Of a stretch of DNA of 64,000 bases, positions 47,639-59,500 are shown one piece after another. The translations under genes and the position numbers were made by a program. The stretch's first letter is position 1; every line of letters starts with the position of its first letter. The notes beneath the pieces are model-generated. The model saw only the letters and a list, made by a program, of their open reading frames with translations, had not been told where the DNA came from and did no database searches. Source of the stretch: Euphorbia lathyris (taxonomy: Eukaryota; Streptophyta; Magnoliopsida; Malpighiales; Euphorbiaceae); assembly GCF_963576675.1 (NCBI RefSeq), contig NC_088916.1, forward strand, positions 3,983,001 through 4,047,000. Direction: 5' to 3'.

Positions 47639-50600
47639 CTAGTCAGTAAATGTGATCTCAGTCTTCTTTCGGGCCATAATCGCCCCTACTAGCGCTGCCG
47701 GCTCAGTATTGGTGGAAATGACCAGATTCTGCAATTCTTTCATCAAGTTCTCACGATGGTACTTAGAATGGCATAGAACTTCCCAGACTGTAGACTTAGC
47801 TTGTGTCTTCTTCAACTGCTCCAGAACTTGGTCATCGGGCTTAGGAGCCGACCCTTCTCCAATCTCAGTTTCTATTATAGGTGCCTTTCCCTCGGCCACA
47901 CGACCTGATCTCGTCATTACCGCGATTTCCGGCTCATCATCCGATTCGTCCCAAATGTTAATAGGAATCCTCTGATTGGCATCTTCCTCGTCAGAAGAAC
48001 TCTCCCAAATGTCCACGACCATTAAATCCATGACGTGAGGAACATTCGGATTCAAGTAAAAGGGATCCGCCGATCCATACAAAGCCCAACCTATCAACTC
48101 ATCATAGTCACGGAGGGACACTCTGCTCATCCTTCTTGCGGCCAACGGAATAGCACCTCGTTGTATGCACATAAGCTGCACCTTATTGCTCATTGTTTCG
48201 TGACACTGCTCGTACCGATGCCTCCACCTCCTAGCATAGTCCACAAATGGTTCCTCGGGGAACTGCCTGATCCTATCCAGATCCTCCAGGGATCCCGTCC
48301 ATGGAACATACATCTCATATCTTGCCACAAAGGCACTCCTGAGCGGTACCCAATGACCCATTTCCTCCTCTGATAGGCCTTGATGCCACAACAAGGCTTC
48401 TCCCATTAAAGTTTCCGGGAAATGTTCATGTAATTCACATTGCGGGAATCCGGCATCGTACATATGGTTGCGGAATAACCTCGCATGCTCAACAGGATCC
48501 TGGTATCCACCATACCTAGGCATTGCCAATACTGCCTCGGGCGTTTCATAAGAGGGGGAGTCCGGGGTTTGATCCGCCAACATCCATACCGTATACTCTT
48601 TAATAAACCTCTTCGTCATTGCCGCCCAATCGGTCTTAACATACATCGGAAGTGACATATACCACATCAATGGTTCACCCATCAACGAATTACAAAACAA
48701 GCTAGTGATCTCTTCTTCTTTAAAACCCAAGGGCGACATGGCCGATAAGTAGAAGTGAAGGTGTTCCATCGGATCTTTGTTGCCATTATACTTACTGACC
48801 CTCGGCAACGGACGCTTGATAGGTCCAATCTGCATTGCGAAGCGCTCCGCGGCCCTGTCCTCAGCCCTTTGATATTTTTCTAGAAATAGATCTGACAATT
48901 GATCCCAATCATACTTGCAAGAGTCGGGTAATGAGTGAAACCACCCCCAAGGCTCGCCTATCAGAGAATGGTGGAACCACTGAGCAATCTCATCCACCCC
49001 GAAGGATTCGACAAACATATCGCGCATATATTCACGCAAGTGCACCTCGGGGTTTTCTCCACCACTAAACAGACCCAATTCTGGCACAATAGTCCGAGAC
49101 GACCCTTCCCCGATCTCTTCGGCACTATCTTCATCATACGGTGCTCCACCGTCCAACCCTTCATCCATTAGTTCATTCTCCCGTTCTTCGCCAAGGAAGG
49201 ACACATATAGACCATTTCCCACATTGTTCTTTTTGTCGGAGTCCAACAACTCCTCTACATTCTCCTCGAAGGATTCCATCACTACACGTTCTGTCAGACC
49301 CATTCCGATCATGCTTACCCTATGATTAGGCAATGGATTACGCCTAGTGGAAGGGTTCGCTGACGAAGGATCAGCTATCTTTTTCTCCTCGATTAAATCT
49401 TGGATTTCGTGTTTCAATCTCTCACAATTCTCAATTGTATGCCCATAATTGCTGTGGAACTCGCAATATCCCCTAGCTTGTATCTGTGGAGGAGGCGGTG
49501 TCTTGTTATAATGAGTAAGAGCTTTCAGCAGCCCCTTTTTCTGTAATCGTTCGAAAACTTTTGCATAGGTCTGATCAAATTTGGCGAACTGCCTCTTTTC
49601 GATAGCATTAAGATCAAGCACTTTCATTGCAGCGGACTCTGTACTCGCACTTGGTCCTCCGGCACCATATCCAGACTTCGTCCATTTGGTATAGGCTTTC
49701 TTTGGCTCTCCATCCCCCTCAACAGTCAAGGCACAACTATACATCTGATTGAAATCAGTAAATGGCATATACCGCAACTCATTCTTGATATATGGCAAAG
49801 TGTTTCCAACCACCATTCGGATCTGATCCTGCTCGAGCGGCTTTTGTTTCATCGCTGCGGCCTTAGCCCTCCATCTTTTCACAAAATCGGAAAAGGATTC
49901 CCCAGCCTATTGCTTAGTGCTCTCTAACTCTTTCAAAGTGACCTCCAGCATGGTGTTAAAGCTATACTGAGCGATGAATGACTTCGCTAATTCCTTCCAC
50001 TCCCTCTTTGTTACAATCGGCAATGCATGAAACCATGTGAGGGCAGCCCCCTCTAGGTAGGTGTTAAACAACCCTAAGACCTGATCCTCAGTAAGGATCG
50101 TGTGCTTCATTACAGCAACATACTGATTCATGTGAGCGGTGGGATCTCCCGTTCCATCGAACTTTTTCATGTCAGGGAGACGAAATTTCAGAGGCAAAGC
50201 TGTTGCTGACAAACAATTCTTCAAGTTATAGAAGTCCTGACTTCCGGAACTTCCTCCACGCAAGTCCTGCACTTCCTGTGTGATGTGTTGCTTCCACTCC
50301 TCTTCCTTAGCTTTCTCTTTCTCTAACTGTTTTCGGATATAATCCTGATAATCCTCCTCATTCCCAAAGCGAGGGCCATCGTTCACCTCATTCTCAGCAC
50401 GCTTACTACCACTCTTGTTGTCCTTCGGTGCTAGCTCAGCCAGCTGGTCCAAGATCGCGGCCAGCTGATCATTGATATTGTTCACAGAGTTTTCCAATTC
50501 AGCCACTTTCTCGTCGGTCGCAGACATACTGACGGAGGACTGAGTATACCCAGACGAAGATGATTCAGAAGCCACAACTACCGATTCGGAACTGTCTACT

Positions 50601-50686
50601 CGTAGCTGATCAAACTGTCTGACAAGCCGATTACTCTCGCGAACCCACAACCGCTTAATGATGACGTCTGCGCGAACGGTATCCAT
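47639..50686 (-). CDS. Ogre Gag polyprotein with four capsid-like units
   Basis: One frame interrupted only by UAG at 49909-49907 and ended by UAG at 47641-47639, after which protease continues in frame. N-terminus: a coiled coil (VAELENSVNNINDQLAAILDQL). Unit 1 (about 50171-49730): FDGTGDPTAHMNQYV..ALTWFHALP..W..LAKSFIAQY, plus a C-terminal half spanning the UAG. A Cys/His motif follows (GYCEFHSNYGHTIENC, about 49475-49413). Unit 2 (about 49083-48850): FSGGENPEVHLREYM, SLIGEPWGWFHSLP. Unit 3 (about 48803-48590): YNGNKDPMEHLHFYL, SLMGEPLMWYMSLP. Unit 4 (about 48524-48065): YGGYQDPVEHARLFRNHM, TLMGEALLWHQGLS, with a complete C-terminal half (PEEPFVDYARRWRHRYEQC). All share D/NP..H, F..SL.G.....W...LP and W..L...F...Y. 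Normal Gag has one such unit. The rest of the tail is acidic and Tat-like. Confidence 0.85.
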
Positions 50687-53167
50687 TAGTATGTATGCAT
50701 GATTTTATATGCATGATTCGTGGTGTGTGCGTTTATTTATTTACGGATATATGAGATAAGAAGAACAAACGTTAGTCTAATTACACGTATCACAACGTCT
50801 CTCTTCCACCCTTATTCCTCCACACACTCGTCGGTCCAGGTCTCTTTCCTAGGATTTTGGTTTTTGGCTCACATTGCGGTCCAGGGGACGCGTGATGCCG
50901 TCGATTATTGCGGAAAAGTAAATCACCCATCAGACAATACAATTCGTTTTTGACGTATCCACGTTCAGTGACTAAGAAATCGACCAAGTCAGATTGTCCT
51001 TTCAGAATAACTCGTCTTTTGTCCTTTCGCGAGATGCATTAATTCGGGTTTTGACTCCCTTTGAGTGCATCTCAGTTTTTAGACGTGGTACGAGTTATTC
51101 TTCTATTCCAATCGTTTGTTATTGCAAATGACTCGTTCCCTTTTTATTCACGTGGATTCGTGTCTCGATTTTTGGATTACAACGGGATATTTTTGGATCT
51201 ATCGAGAGACGTAACCATGCGTTTATTTAGTGATGGAATCACTTTTGGATTTTATTTTAGGGAACGGACTCATCGCGTAACGTGTTTGTTCTTAGCGTCG
51301 AGGATTCGTTTGCTCATTTTGCTACACGAAAAGACGGCGAGTCTTATTTGAGCGCACGGTACTCTTTCGGCTAACAACAATCTCTTATTCTTTCCGATCT
51401 ATGGGATATATCACCTTAGTGTGGTTATAGAAAATCAACGTTTCGTTGAATCGCATGTTTAATGAGGCAGGATCTGACCGCAGACACACGTCTTCACGTC
51501 CTGTTACTGCATCTGCTCGGCGGGAGCGAACGGAGCAGCAGCGGTTCATGGCGGACGCCCGGAGGGCACATGCAGCACAGGCAGAGCGTGCTGAGGGACA
51601 GGATGAGGCGGCTGATATAGAGATGGACGGAGATGACTCTATGCCTCGTCCTAGTTCTGATACTATCCCCATACCTCATGGCGTCGTGATGAGGGATCGA
51701 GACGGACGATTTTCTTCTACCGCAGGATCGTCTTCTGGTAAGAGAAATTTAAAAATCTACTTATTTTTATTTGTTTTAATCGTGATTATTGGAAAATATA
51801 CCAAAAATTTAATGTAAACCGTTTACTGTAATTTCAGGTAGCAGCAAGCGATCGAGGAGTGCTACAGAGGATGACTGGGTTGTGAAGGACCCCGTACCCG
51901 GGGGTCCATTTGATGGTGCTGCGATCCCAAGCTTTCTGGGACATGTTGCATGTGCTATCTGGGCCGGTCAGGATAGCGGCGTCCTTAGGTGTCATACCAG
52001 ATCAAGGTATTGCTCGAAGCTGAGATTCGAGGCGAGGATATCACCGTTCTCTTTCCTTCAGGCACGAATTAAACAAACACGTATATCGGGCCATCTTGCA
52101 GTTTTGGTAACGGTCGAAATGATCGAGTCGTTAGTCAAAACCCGCAGTCTCGTCCATATGGAGCAATTACATGGGTTGGCTTGATTCGGCTTCGAGATTT
52201 TAAACGGGATATACACTCGTTCGAGGCACGTATTCAACGACATTGGCTTATTTTCTTTAACTACGCTCGGGATTGACATATATCGTAAATTCGGAATGAT
52301 TTTGGTCGTTTAGTTTTTTTCTTTTCTTTTATTTTCTTAGTCGCCTTTGCGGACACATCCATTTCTCTTAAGAACGACACGAGGCATAACGTAAAAAGCT
52401 CGTCTTTTATTCGGAAGGGACGGGCTACTTGTGCGAAACTTTTCACGTTACGACAGAGTCATTCAAGACAGAAATGTTCTTCGTTTTCGTTTCGTCATGA
52501 TCTCGTTTTATCCCAACTTATTTAAAGAATGTGAATAACGGCTATTGTTAATATAGTCTTTTGTATCGAGATGTAACTATCCTTAACACCGAACCGATTC
52601 ATACTAATACGTGCTTACGTCATAACACATTTCCTGAATATGTGCCTTCGTCGGGACACCGAAAGGGACAAGGCGGGTCGCACATGTTCATTCATATGAG
52701 ATGACTAAGTCGTCTTTAGTTCAAATTGTTTCGATGTTTTAGGGTAATTAGTATGTCGATTCACGAGTATATATTAACACATCGTCTCATTTTCTTTACC
52801 TACTTTAGGATTAGACACGTATCGTGGCGGTTTGAAAACACGAATTGATTCATTTATCACATCAAAAATAGTAACGGGTAATCCTATGGAAACTTCTAAG
52901 GCTACTATATGCTGACACGGCTGACCGCGGGACCTCACAGGACCGCACAAATTCGCCCCTAACGAATGGATGGGGACCCTTTGGCGCCTTACTGTAAGGG
53001 GGAACTTACACTAGCCTCTTTCGAGCGACGAATGGACTCTCGCTAGAGGTTTCGCGGAAATTACCCAAAGGGTTTGCAATAATGCACATGAATGCATACG
53101 AAAAGAAGTAAAACGATCCGTCCCCGTTAAGGGCTTAATACACGCCTTCCGGAATCAAATTTCTCGC
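50687..53167 (-). other. Long leader of the Ogre element
   Basis: 2.5 kb between primer site and gag. On the sense (minus) strand I see no extended extra frame like the ORF1 of legume Ogre elements. The antisense strand carries a PMD gene fragment (51446-52184). 52185-53167 holds nothing recognisable. Confidence 0.5.
51446..52184 (+). pseudogene. Antisense PMD amino-terminal gene fragment (two exons)
   Basis: Exon 1, 51446-51737, begins MNRMFNEAGSDRRHTSSRP and is Ala/Arg/Glu-rich. The intron 51738-51837 is GT-AG (GTAAGA ... TTTCAG) and splits a Gly codon. Exon 2 continues SSKRSRSATEDDWVV and PVPGGPFDGAAIPSFLGHV, then CAIWAGQDSGVLRCHTRSR. The GGP.D....PSFLGHVA..IW.G....L.CH pattern is the start of PMD/PP7-long-form-like proteins. 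After about 52020 the frame drifts into unrelated sequence up to a stop at 52182-52184, and no PMD core follows, so it is a remnant or a lone N-terminal module. It differs from exon 1 of the intact gene at 39778. Confidence 0.65.
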
Positions 53168-53186
53168 TTCCCCAGCAGAGTCGCCA
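53168..53186 (-). other. Primer-binding site of the Ogre element (tRNA-Arg type)
   Basis: On the minus strand TGGCGACTCTGCTGGGGAA starts two bases after the LTR end (CTAACA-AG). This is the standard Ogre primer site, reported as complementary to a tRNA-Arg. Confidence 0.8.
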
Positions 53187-55540
53187 CTTGTTAGACGAGG
53201 TGCCACGGCCTAATCTCCCGGGCGGACCGGGGGATGGACAACCTCATGGCGACGTAAGCGGTGATTGGCGCCGAAAGCAACCAATCGTGGAATCAAGCTG
53301 CTCGGCAGGACCGGAGCTCAGAGATATGGAAGAGTCGCCACCCACGAATGGGAAAATGAACACCGATCCCTTGCGGGAGACCGGTGTGGGTTCGGGAAAC
53401 TTAGGTACGAGCCGAGAAGGCTAGCTCCTTTCCGGAGAAAGGCTACTAGGCACCCCGACATCGCCCGGTTATGAACCACCGGCCTCCTACTCAGCATGTT
53501 AGGCGATAACGGACTAATCGTATACTTCTTTAAGTTTAAAATTCATTTGAAACCTTTTCTTTCTCTTTTTGGAAACCGTTTTGAGCACATATTATTGAAA
53601 AGCCACATTAGTAAAGAATCACCCATTTATATTATACATACACAGAAAAGGGGGAAGAAAGAAGTGATTTATTTACAACCTTATTTAAATGTCATGCTGT
53701 GTGTTTATTCTATGCTAACTTATTTCCCCCCAAAATGAGTTTATTTACGTGGTTCGCACCTTAATCGCCGTTGGAACGATTTAGGTGCGTTTTAAAACCC
53801 CGATTGGTGAAGTTTACTCGAATCGCCGTTGGAACGACTCAAGTGTTTGAAAACGTTTGAGATAAAAACCTTTAGTAAGAAAACGTGGTTAAACATACAA
53901 GTCTATTTTATTTTGTACAAATTCTTTTGAGAAAATGGTTCAAAATATTCGATTATTCACAATGAAAATGATTTTAATTACAAGGTTCACTTAATCCGCC
54001 TTTGGAACGGATTAAGGTTTTAAAACGTGGTGTTTTAAAAACGATTTGAAATATTAACAAAACAACTATATTTATTTACATTAGGAACCTCTAAAAATTC
54101 ATTAGTTTGAATAATTAAATTGAAAACTCTCTTTTTGTGATTTATTTTCTCCTTTTATTTAATGGACTCTTTACCTATTATAATTACAATAATAAACCCA
54201 TTTAAACCAAGATTCACTCCCAAATAAAGCCCATTTGAAACATGGACCCATAAATGGTCCAAAAGAATAAAGAAAATAATTTAAGCATATATATATACAT
54301 TCAAATCAAAAAGAGAATATGAAAATAAAAGTTAATAAAAAGAAACTATATAATACATATATGAAAATACTAGATATAATACATTTATACTTTAAAGAGG
54401 TGAAAATAGTAAATAAATCTCATTAGATAAGAAAATAACATTTATCCAAAATAGCTTCATATAATAAACAATAACATAACCCAAATATCCCAAAACTATA
54501 TATATACATAACTAATATAGTTTTAAATACCAAAAATAACATATATCCATATACTAATACTTACTAATTAGTTCCCAAAATGCCCAAATAAATAACCTTT
54601 TAAAATAGAATCTAATATAACTCAAATGAATAAAAAAAGGAGAATATATATATACATATACCTATGCTTAAAAAATTGAATAAAAAATGATATACAAACA
54701 TCCTAAATAATTATATACACTAAATATCTAAAATGGTTTGAAAATATATATTACATAACTATACATATATATATATTAAGGATTAAAAGCTTAAAAGTTA
54801 AGAAAAATGGACTGAAATGGCATTTTTTTACGTTTTGGCAGATTTACCGACGAAAAATCCGTCGGTAAACAGCAATTACGACAGAAACGGAAAATTATAG
54901 CAGCACTCCAATTGTTTCCAGATTTATTCAAAAGCTTTAAATTAAGTCTAATTCAATCGTTTTGGATTTCCGAACTACCAAAAATGGATCATAGTCAATA
55001 ACGGAAATTCCTAAAACAACGTTTTTATTTTAAAACATTATTCGGAAATTCTTTTAAATTAAAACTTATAATTACAACGTTTCTAACACCCGAACTACCT
55101 TTTTATCGGATCACGGTTCGTATTGGGATATCAAAACAGGGTTTTTTATTTTAAAGCAAAATCGGATTTTATTCAACACGAGACGGGAATTAAATAAATA
55201 CGAAAAATTAAATAAAACGTGATAAATAAATAAATGAAAAAATAAATAAAATTATAACATAAAAATAAATAAAGGAAAAGAAATAAAATAAATAAAATAA
55301 ACCGAGTCTAGTCCTCGGATAATACCTCAAGTTCGGTATCTGATAGTCGAAGCCGATTGATTCCACGAGTCATGATTTTCCGGTTTTTTGTGTTTTTTAG
55401 TAAAAATTTAACTTTGGGAAATTCGGAATTTTTGAGAAAAAAAATATTTTTCTAAAAAAAAATCACTTTCTCTCTCTAAAAATATTTAGAGTGAGAAAGG
55501 CTCCAAAATTCTCCTCCTGAAATGCATGGGGATCCGTGCC

Positions 55541-55547
55541 TTTTATA
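55541..55547 (-). promoter_or_regulatory. TATA box of the Ogre 5' LTR
   Basis: CTATAAAAGGC on the minus strand, directly downstream (in the transcription sense) of the GC-palindrome array. It is the only good TATA between U3 start and R. Confidence 0.65.
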
Positions 55548-55570
55548 GGCAAACGGGTCCCCGGACCAAT

Positions 55571-55850
55571 GGGCGACGCCCGAGTAAAATCGGGCGTCGC
55601 CCAAAGGGTTGGGCGGCCGCCCAAAGCATGTTGGGCGGCCGCCCAACCTTGCGTTGGGCTACCGCCCAACATTGTTGGGCGGCTGCCCAACCTCGCGTTG
55701 GGCGGCCGCCCAACAATTGTTGGGCGATCGCCCAACGATTGTTGTGCGGTCGCCCAACAGGGTTGGACGAGCACCCAACGCGAGGTTGGGCGCGCGCGCC
55801 CAACTGTCATTGGGCGTCTGCCCGACGCGGTTGGGCGCTCGCCCAACGGC
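55571..55850. repeat. Array of GC-rich palindromes GTTGGGCGNNCGCCCAAC
   Basis: About thirteen palindromes spaced roughly 20-24 bases apart start near 55571, 55591, 55607, 55630, 55651, 55674, 55695, 55718, 55739, 55760, 55783, 55808 and 55829. The arms are GTTGGGCG and CGCCCAAC; the centres vary (GC, GA, TA, GT, AG, CGCG, CT). Several contain GCGGCCGC. The array is extremely GC-rich within AT-rich LTR sequence and immediately precedes the TATA box in the transcription sense. Overlapping open frames on both strands arise from the repeat itself. Confidence 0.85.
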
Positions 55851-56503
55851 CGCTGGGGGCGTCTCGCACCGTCGGACGTGTAAGCCCCCGCGACCGTTGA
55901 GCTCGCGTTCTGCGCCGTCGGGCGTCCACGTGTTGTGACCACCGAGCATCGAGCGCGCGCTTTGCGTCGTCGAGCGGGTGTCCGACTGTCGTCGAACACG
56001 CGTCGGCCGCCGCTAAGCACTCGCACTACGCACATCACAGCAGCGACCCACTGTAACTATTTATTTTATTTTTTCGAAACTTCCGGAATCAATCGCTTTA
56101 ACCGTCTTGTTTTCAGGTTTTCGTCACAGGTCCTCCGACTCGGTGTCTACAGCGGCCATGAACCGTTGGTTTGGTTTTCCTACTCGGAATTTTTATTCAA
56201 AGCCAAAGCCTTTTGATTCACACACGGTTTGGAATACTTTAACCGGTTTAGATGTTTTTAGTCCAAAGAATACATCTAGTAAGCTAATTAAGGATGATTG
56301 TATATTCTTCTTTCACAAGTTTTTATCCTTTTCCTTATTTGGTCGGGTTGAAAGTTCAAAAGTGCAAGTTCGTGATTTCGTTGTGTTTGATGCTATTTTT
56401 AAGGGTTTGACAATTGATAGTATTGAGATGATATTTACTAATTTAGTTCGAGCTTCCAAGTCCCGCAATAAGCAAGTGCCTATGGGTAATTTAATTACCG
56501 GCA

Positions 56504-59500
56504 TTGTTTTGGGCGCTCAACTCCGCCTGTGAGGGTCACTTGGTGGCCTTTACAGCCGGTCCCAAGCCCGGACAAAGGAGGAGGGTTGCGGTAGGTTTGT
56601 GGCGGCCAGCGTAAAACTTAGCCACATCTTATGACATGAACCATAATATAAATACCGTTGGGGCGTTCCCTACTCAGCGACGCGCTGCACTTCCTAGACC
56701 CGGGTGTAGTGATAAATGTGCAAGGGTTGCTAGGTCGTCGCCCCGAAGCGGCGCGCCACCCCAGGACCCGGGGGTGGTGTCAAATATGCAAGGGTTGCGG
56801 GTAAATAAGCTAGTCCACGGTAATGGTAGGGGTAGGGGTAAGGGTAGTAGGTTACGCTTTGGGACATGGAACATAGGTTCTTTGACAGGAAGATTAGCTG
56901 AAATTGTAGATGTTATGAAGAGGAGGAGAATAAATATATTATGCCTACAAGAAACCAAGTGGGTTGGAGCCAAGGCTAGAGAGATAGCTCCTTGGGGTTA
57001 TAAGCTTTGGTACTCAGGAAAGGATAAGGGTAGAAATGGAGTAGGTATTCTTATTGATAGGGAGTATATTGATGAGGTAGTAGCGGTGTCTAGGAAGAGC
57101 GATAGAATTATGAGTGTTAAGCTAGTGATAGGGGATGAGGTTGTGAATGTCATTAGTGCATATGCGCCACAAATAGGATTAGATGTGTCTATAAGACAAG
57201 CTTTTTGGGATGACTTAGAGGAAGTGGTGCAACAGGTTCCTAGGGATGAAAAAATGGTACTAGGGGGTGATCTCAATGGACACGTGGGTTCTAGGCGAGA
57301 TGGGTTTGAGAGTGTTCATGGAGGGTATGGTTTTGGAGATAAGAATGAAGCAGGAAATGATATTTTGGAATTCGCATCAGCCTATGACTTGAGTATCATG
57401 AACACATGGTTTATGAAGAGAACATCCCACTTAGTGACTTATCGGAGTGGCGGTAATGCGAGCCAAATTGACTTCTTCTTAGTAAGGAGTGCTTGGAGAA
57501 AGAGTTATATTGATTGTAAGGTGATCCCTGGTGAGAGTACGACAACCCAACATAGAGTAGTGGTGCTAGATTTTCGAAGTAGGAAATGTATAAGAAAACA
57601 AACACCTCAAGTAGAGACTAAGATTAAGTGGTGGAAATTGCAAGGGGAGAATCAACAAAAATTTGTGGATGGGATGACCAAAAAAGATATTTGGACTTGC
57701 AATATGGATTCAGATATAGATTCAATATGGAATAAGATGGAGCATAGTATAAGGGAAGTAGCGAAGGAAGTTCTAGGGGAATCTAAAGGTAGCATGCCAC
57801 CGGGTAAGGACACATCTTGGTGGACAGAAGAAGTACGACAAGCAGTAAAGAGTAAGAGAGAATCCTATAAACTATTGGGGAAATGTAGGAGTGACGAGAA
57901 CTACGAAAAATACAAAGAGGCTAAAAGGGAAGTAAAGAAGGTCATACGAGATGCTAGAGCAAAGGTGAATCGGGATCTGTATACAAGATTGGATACGAAA
58001 GAAGGGGAAAGAGACATATATAGAATTGCTCGGATGAGAGATAGGAAGACGCGAGATCTCGGAAAAGTTAAATGTGTGAAGGATGTGGACCAGAAAGTCC
58101 TAGTTGGAGATAAGGATATCAAGGAACGATGGAGGTCCTATTTTGATGACTTATTTAATGGAGATCGCCAACAAGATGTTGGAGATATAAGTATCCATCA
58201 CGATATGATAAATCATGAATGCCTGCGGAGAATTCAAAAGGGTGAAGTCAAAATGGCATTAAGTAAGATGAAGTTGAAGAAAGCAGTAGGACCTGATGGC
58301 ATCCCTATTGAGATTTGGAGATGTTTGGGAGAAAGAGGAATCGAATGGTTGACGACGTTCTTCAACAAAATTTGGAGAAACAATAAGATGCCATCAGAAT
58401 GGAGGAAAAGTACCTTAATCCCTTTGTATAAGAACAAAGGCGATGTCCAAGATTGTGCCAACTATCGGGGAATCAAATTAATGAGTCACACTATGAAACT
58501 TTGGGAGCGAGTGATTGAACAAAGGCTAAGGAGGACGGTGAAGATCTCGGAAAACCAGTTTGGCTTTATGCCGGGAAGATCAACTATGGAAGCCATCCAT
58601 CTAATGAGACAATTAATGGAGCACTATCGAAATAAGAAGAAAGACTTGCATATGGTTTTCATTGACTTGGAGAAAGCATATGATAAGGTACCAAGGGAAG
58701 TACTTTGGTGGGCCTTGATAAGGAAAGGCATTTCGCGGAAATATATTGACATCATAAAGGACATGTATGAGGGAGTATGCACGAGTGTACGTACTAGTGT
58801 TGGGAAAACTGAAGAGTTTCCTATTACGATTGGAGTGCATCAAGGTTCCGCACTAAGCCCATTTCTTTTTGCCATCGTTATGGATGAACTAACAAGTTCA
58901 CTTCAAGATGGTATACCATGGTGCATGCTGTTTGCAGATGATATTGTGTTGGTTGATGAGACGAAAGAAGGAGTGGAGATGAAGTTGGAACTATGGAGGC
59001 AAACTCTAGAATCTAGAGGCTTTAAGTTGAGTCGAAGTAAGACAGAATATTTGGAGTGTAAGTTTAGCGGCCGTAGGAGTAGGGAGGCAGGGACAATCAC
59101 CCTAGATGGGAGAGTTGTTCAGGCCTCGGATTGCTTCCGGTATTTAGGATCTATTATCCAAACGGATGGAGAAGTAGATGGAGATGTTGCCCATAGGATT
59201 AAAGCTGGTTGGTCGAAGTGGAAGAGTGCTACGGGTTTCCTTTGTGATCCCGGCATGCCTAATAGATTGAAGGGAAAATTCTACCGGAAGGCAATTAGAC
59301 CAGCATTGTTATATGGTACGGAGTGTTGGGCAGTGAAACACTGCCACATCCATAAGATGTCGGTGGCGGAGATGCGTATGTTGAGATGGATGTGTGGTCA
59401 CACGAGAAAGGACCGGGTGCGTAATGAAATAATTAGGACAAAAGTAGGGGTTACATCTATTGAGAATAAAATGAGAGAAAACCGACTAAGGTGGTTTGGC

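Larger units (their letters stand above)
53189..56151 (-). repeat. 5' LTR of the Ogre element (complete, 2963 bp)
   Basis: Runs on the minus strand from TGTAGACACC (56151) to CTAACA (53189). U3 is about 56151-55548 with a GC-palindrome array; the TATA box is at 55547-55541 (TATAAAA). The 2-kb R-U5 is shared with the truncated 3' LTR. Small frames inside it occur in both LTRs and are not genes. Confidence 0.9.
36915..56156 (-). mobile_element. Ogre-type (Tat lineage) retrotransposon, 19.2 kb, TSD GCGGC
   Basis: The element occupies 36920-56151 and is read on the minus strand. GCGGC is duplicated at 36915-36919 and 56152-56156. The LTR begins (minus) TGTAGACACCGAGTCGG, the usual Ogre start, and ends CTAACA. 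Next come primer site 53168-53186, a long leader, a gag region (50686-47639), protease-RT-RNase H-archaeal-type RNase H-integrase (47602 to about 43297), an antisense PMD gene, a minisatellite and the 3' LTR. Great length, dual RNase H and extra frames fit Ogre/Tat. Gag-pol carries four in-frame UAG codons and one frameshift, so it is probably inactive. The 3' LTR lacks U3. Confidence 0.92.

Noticed and set aside
55526..56038. Several overlapping open frames on both strands (Trp/Arg/Pro-rich)
   Set aside because: They run through the GC palindrome array, which is open in many frames by composition. No domain or start context supports them.
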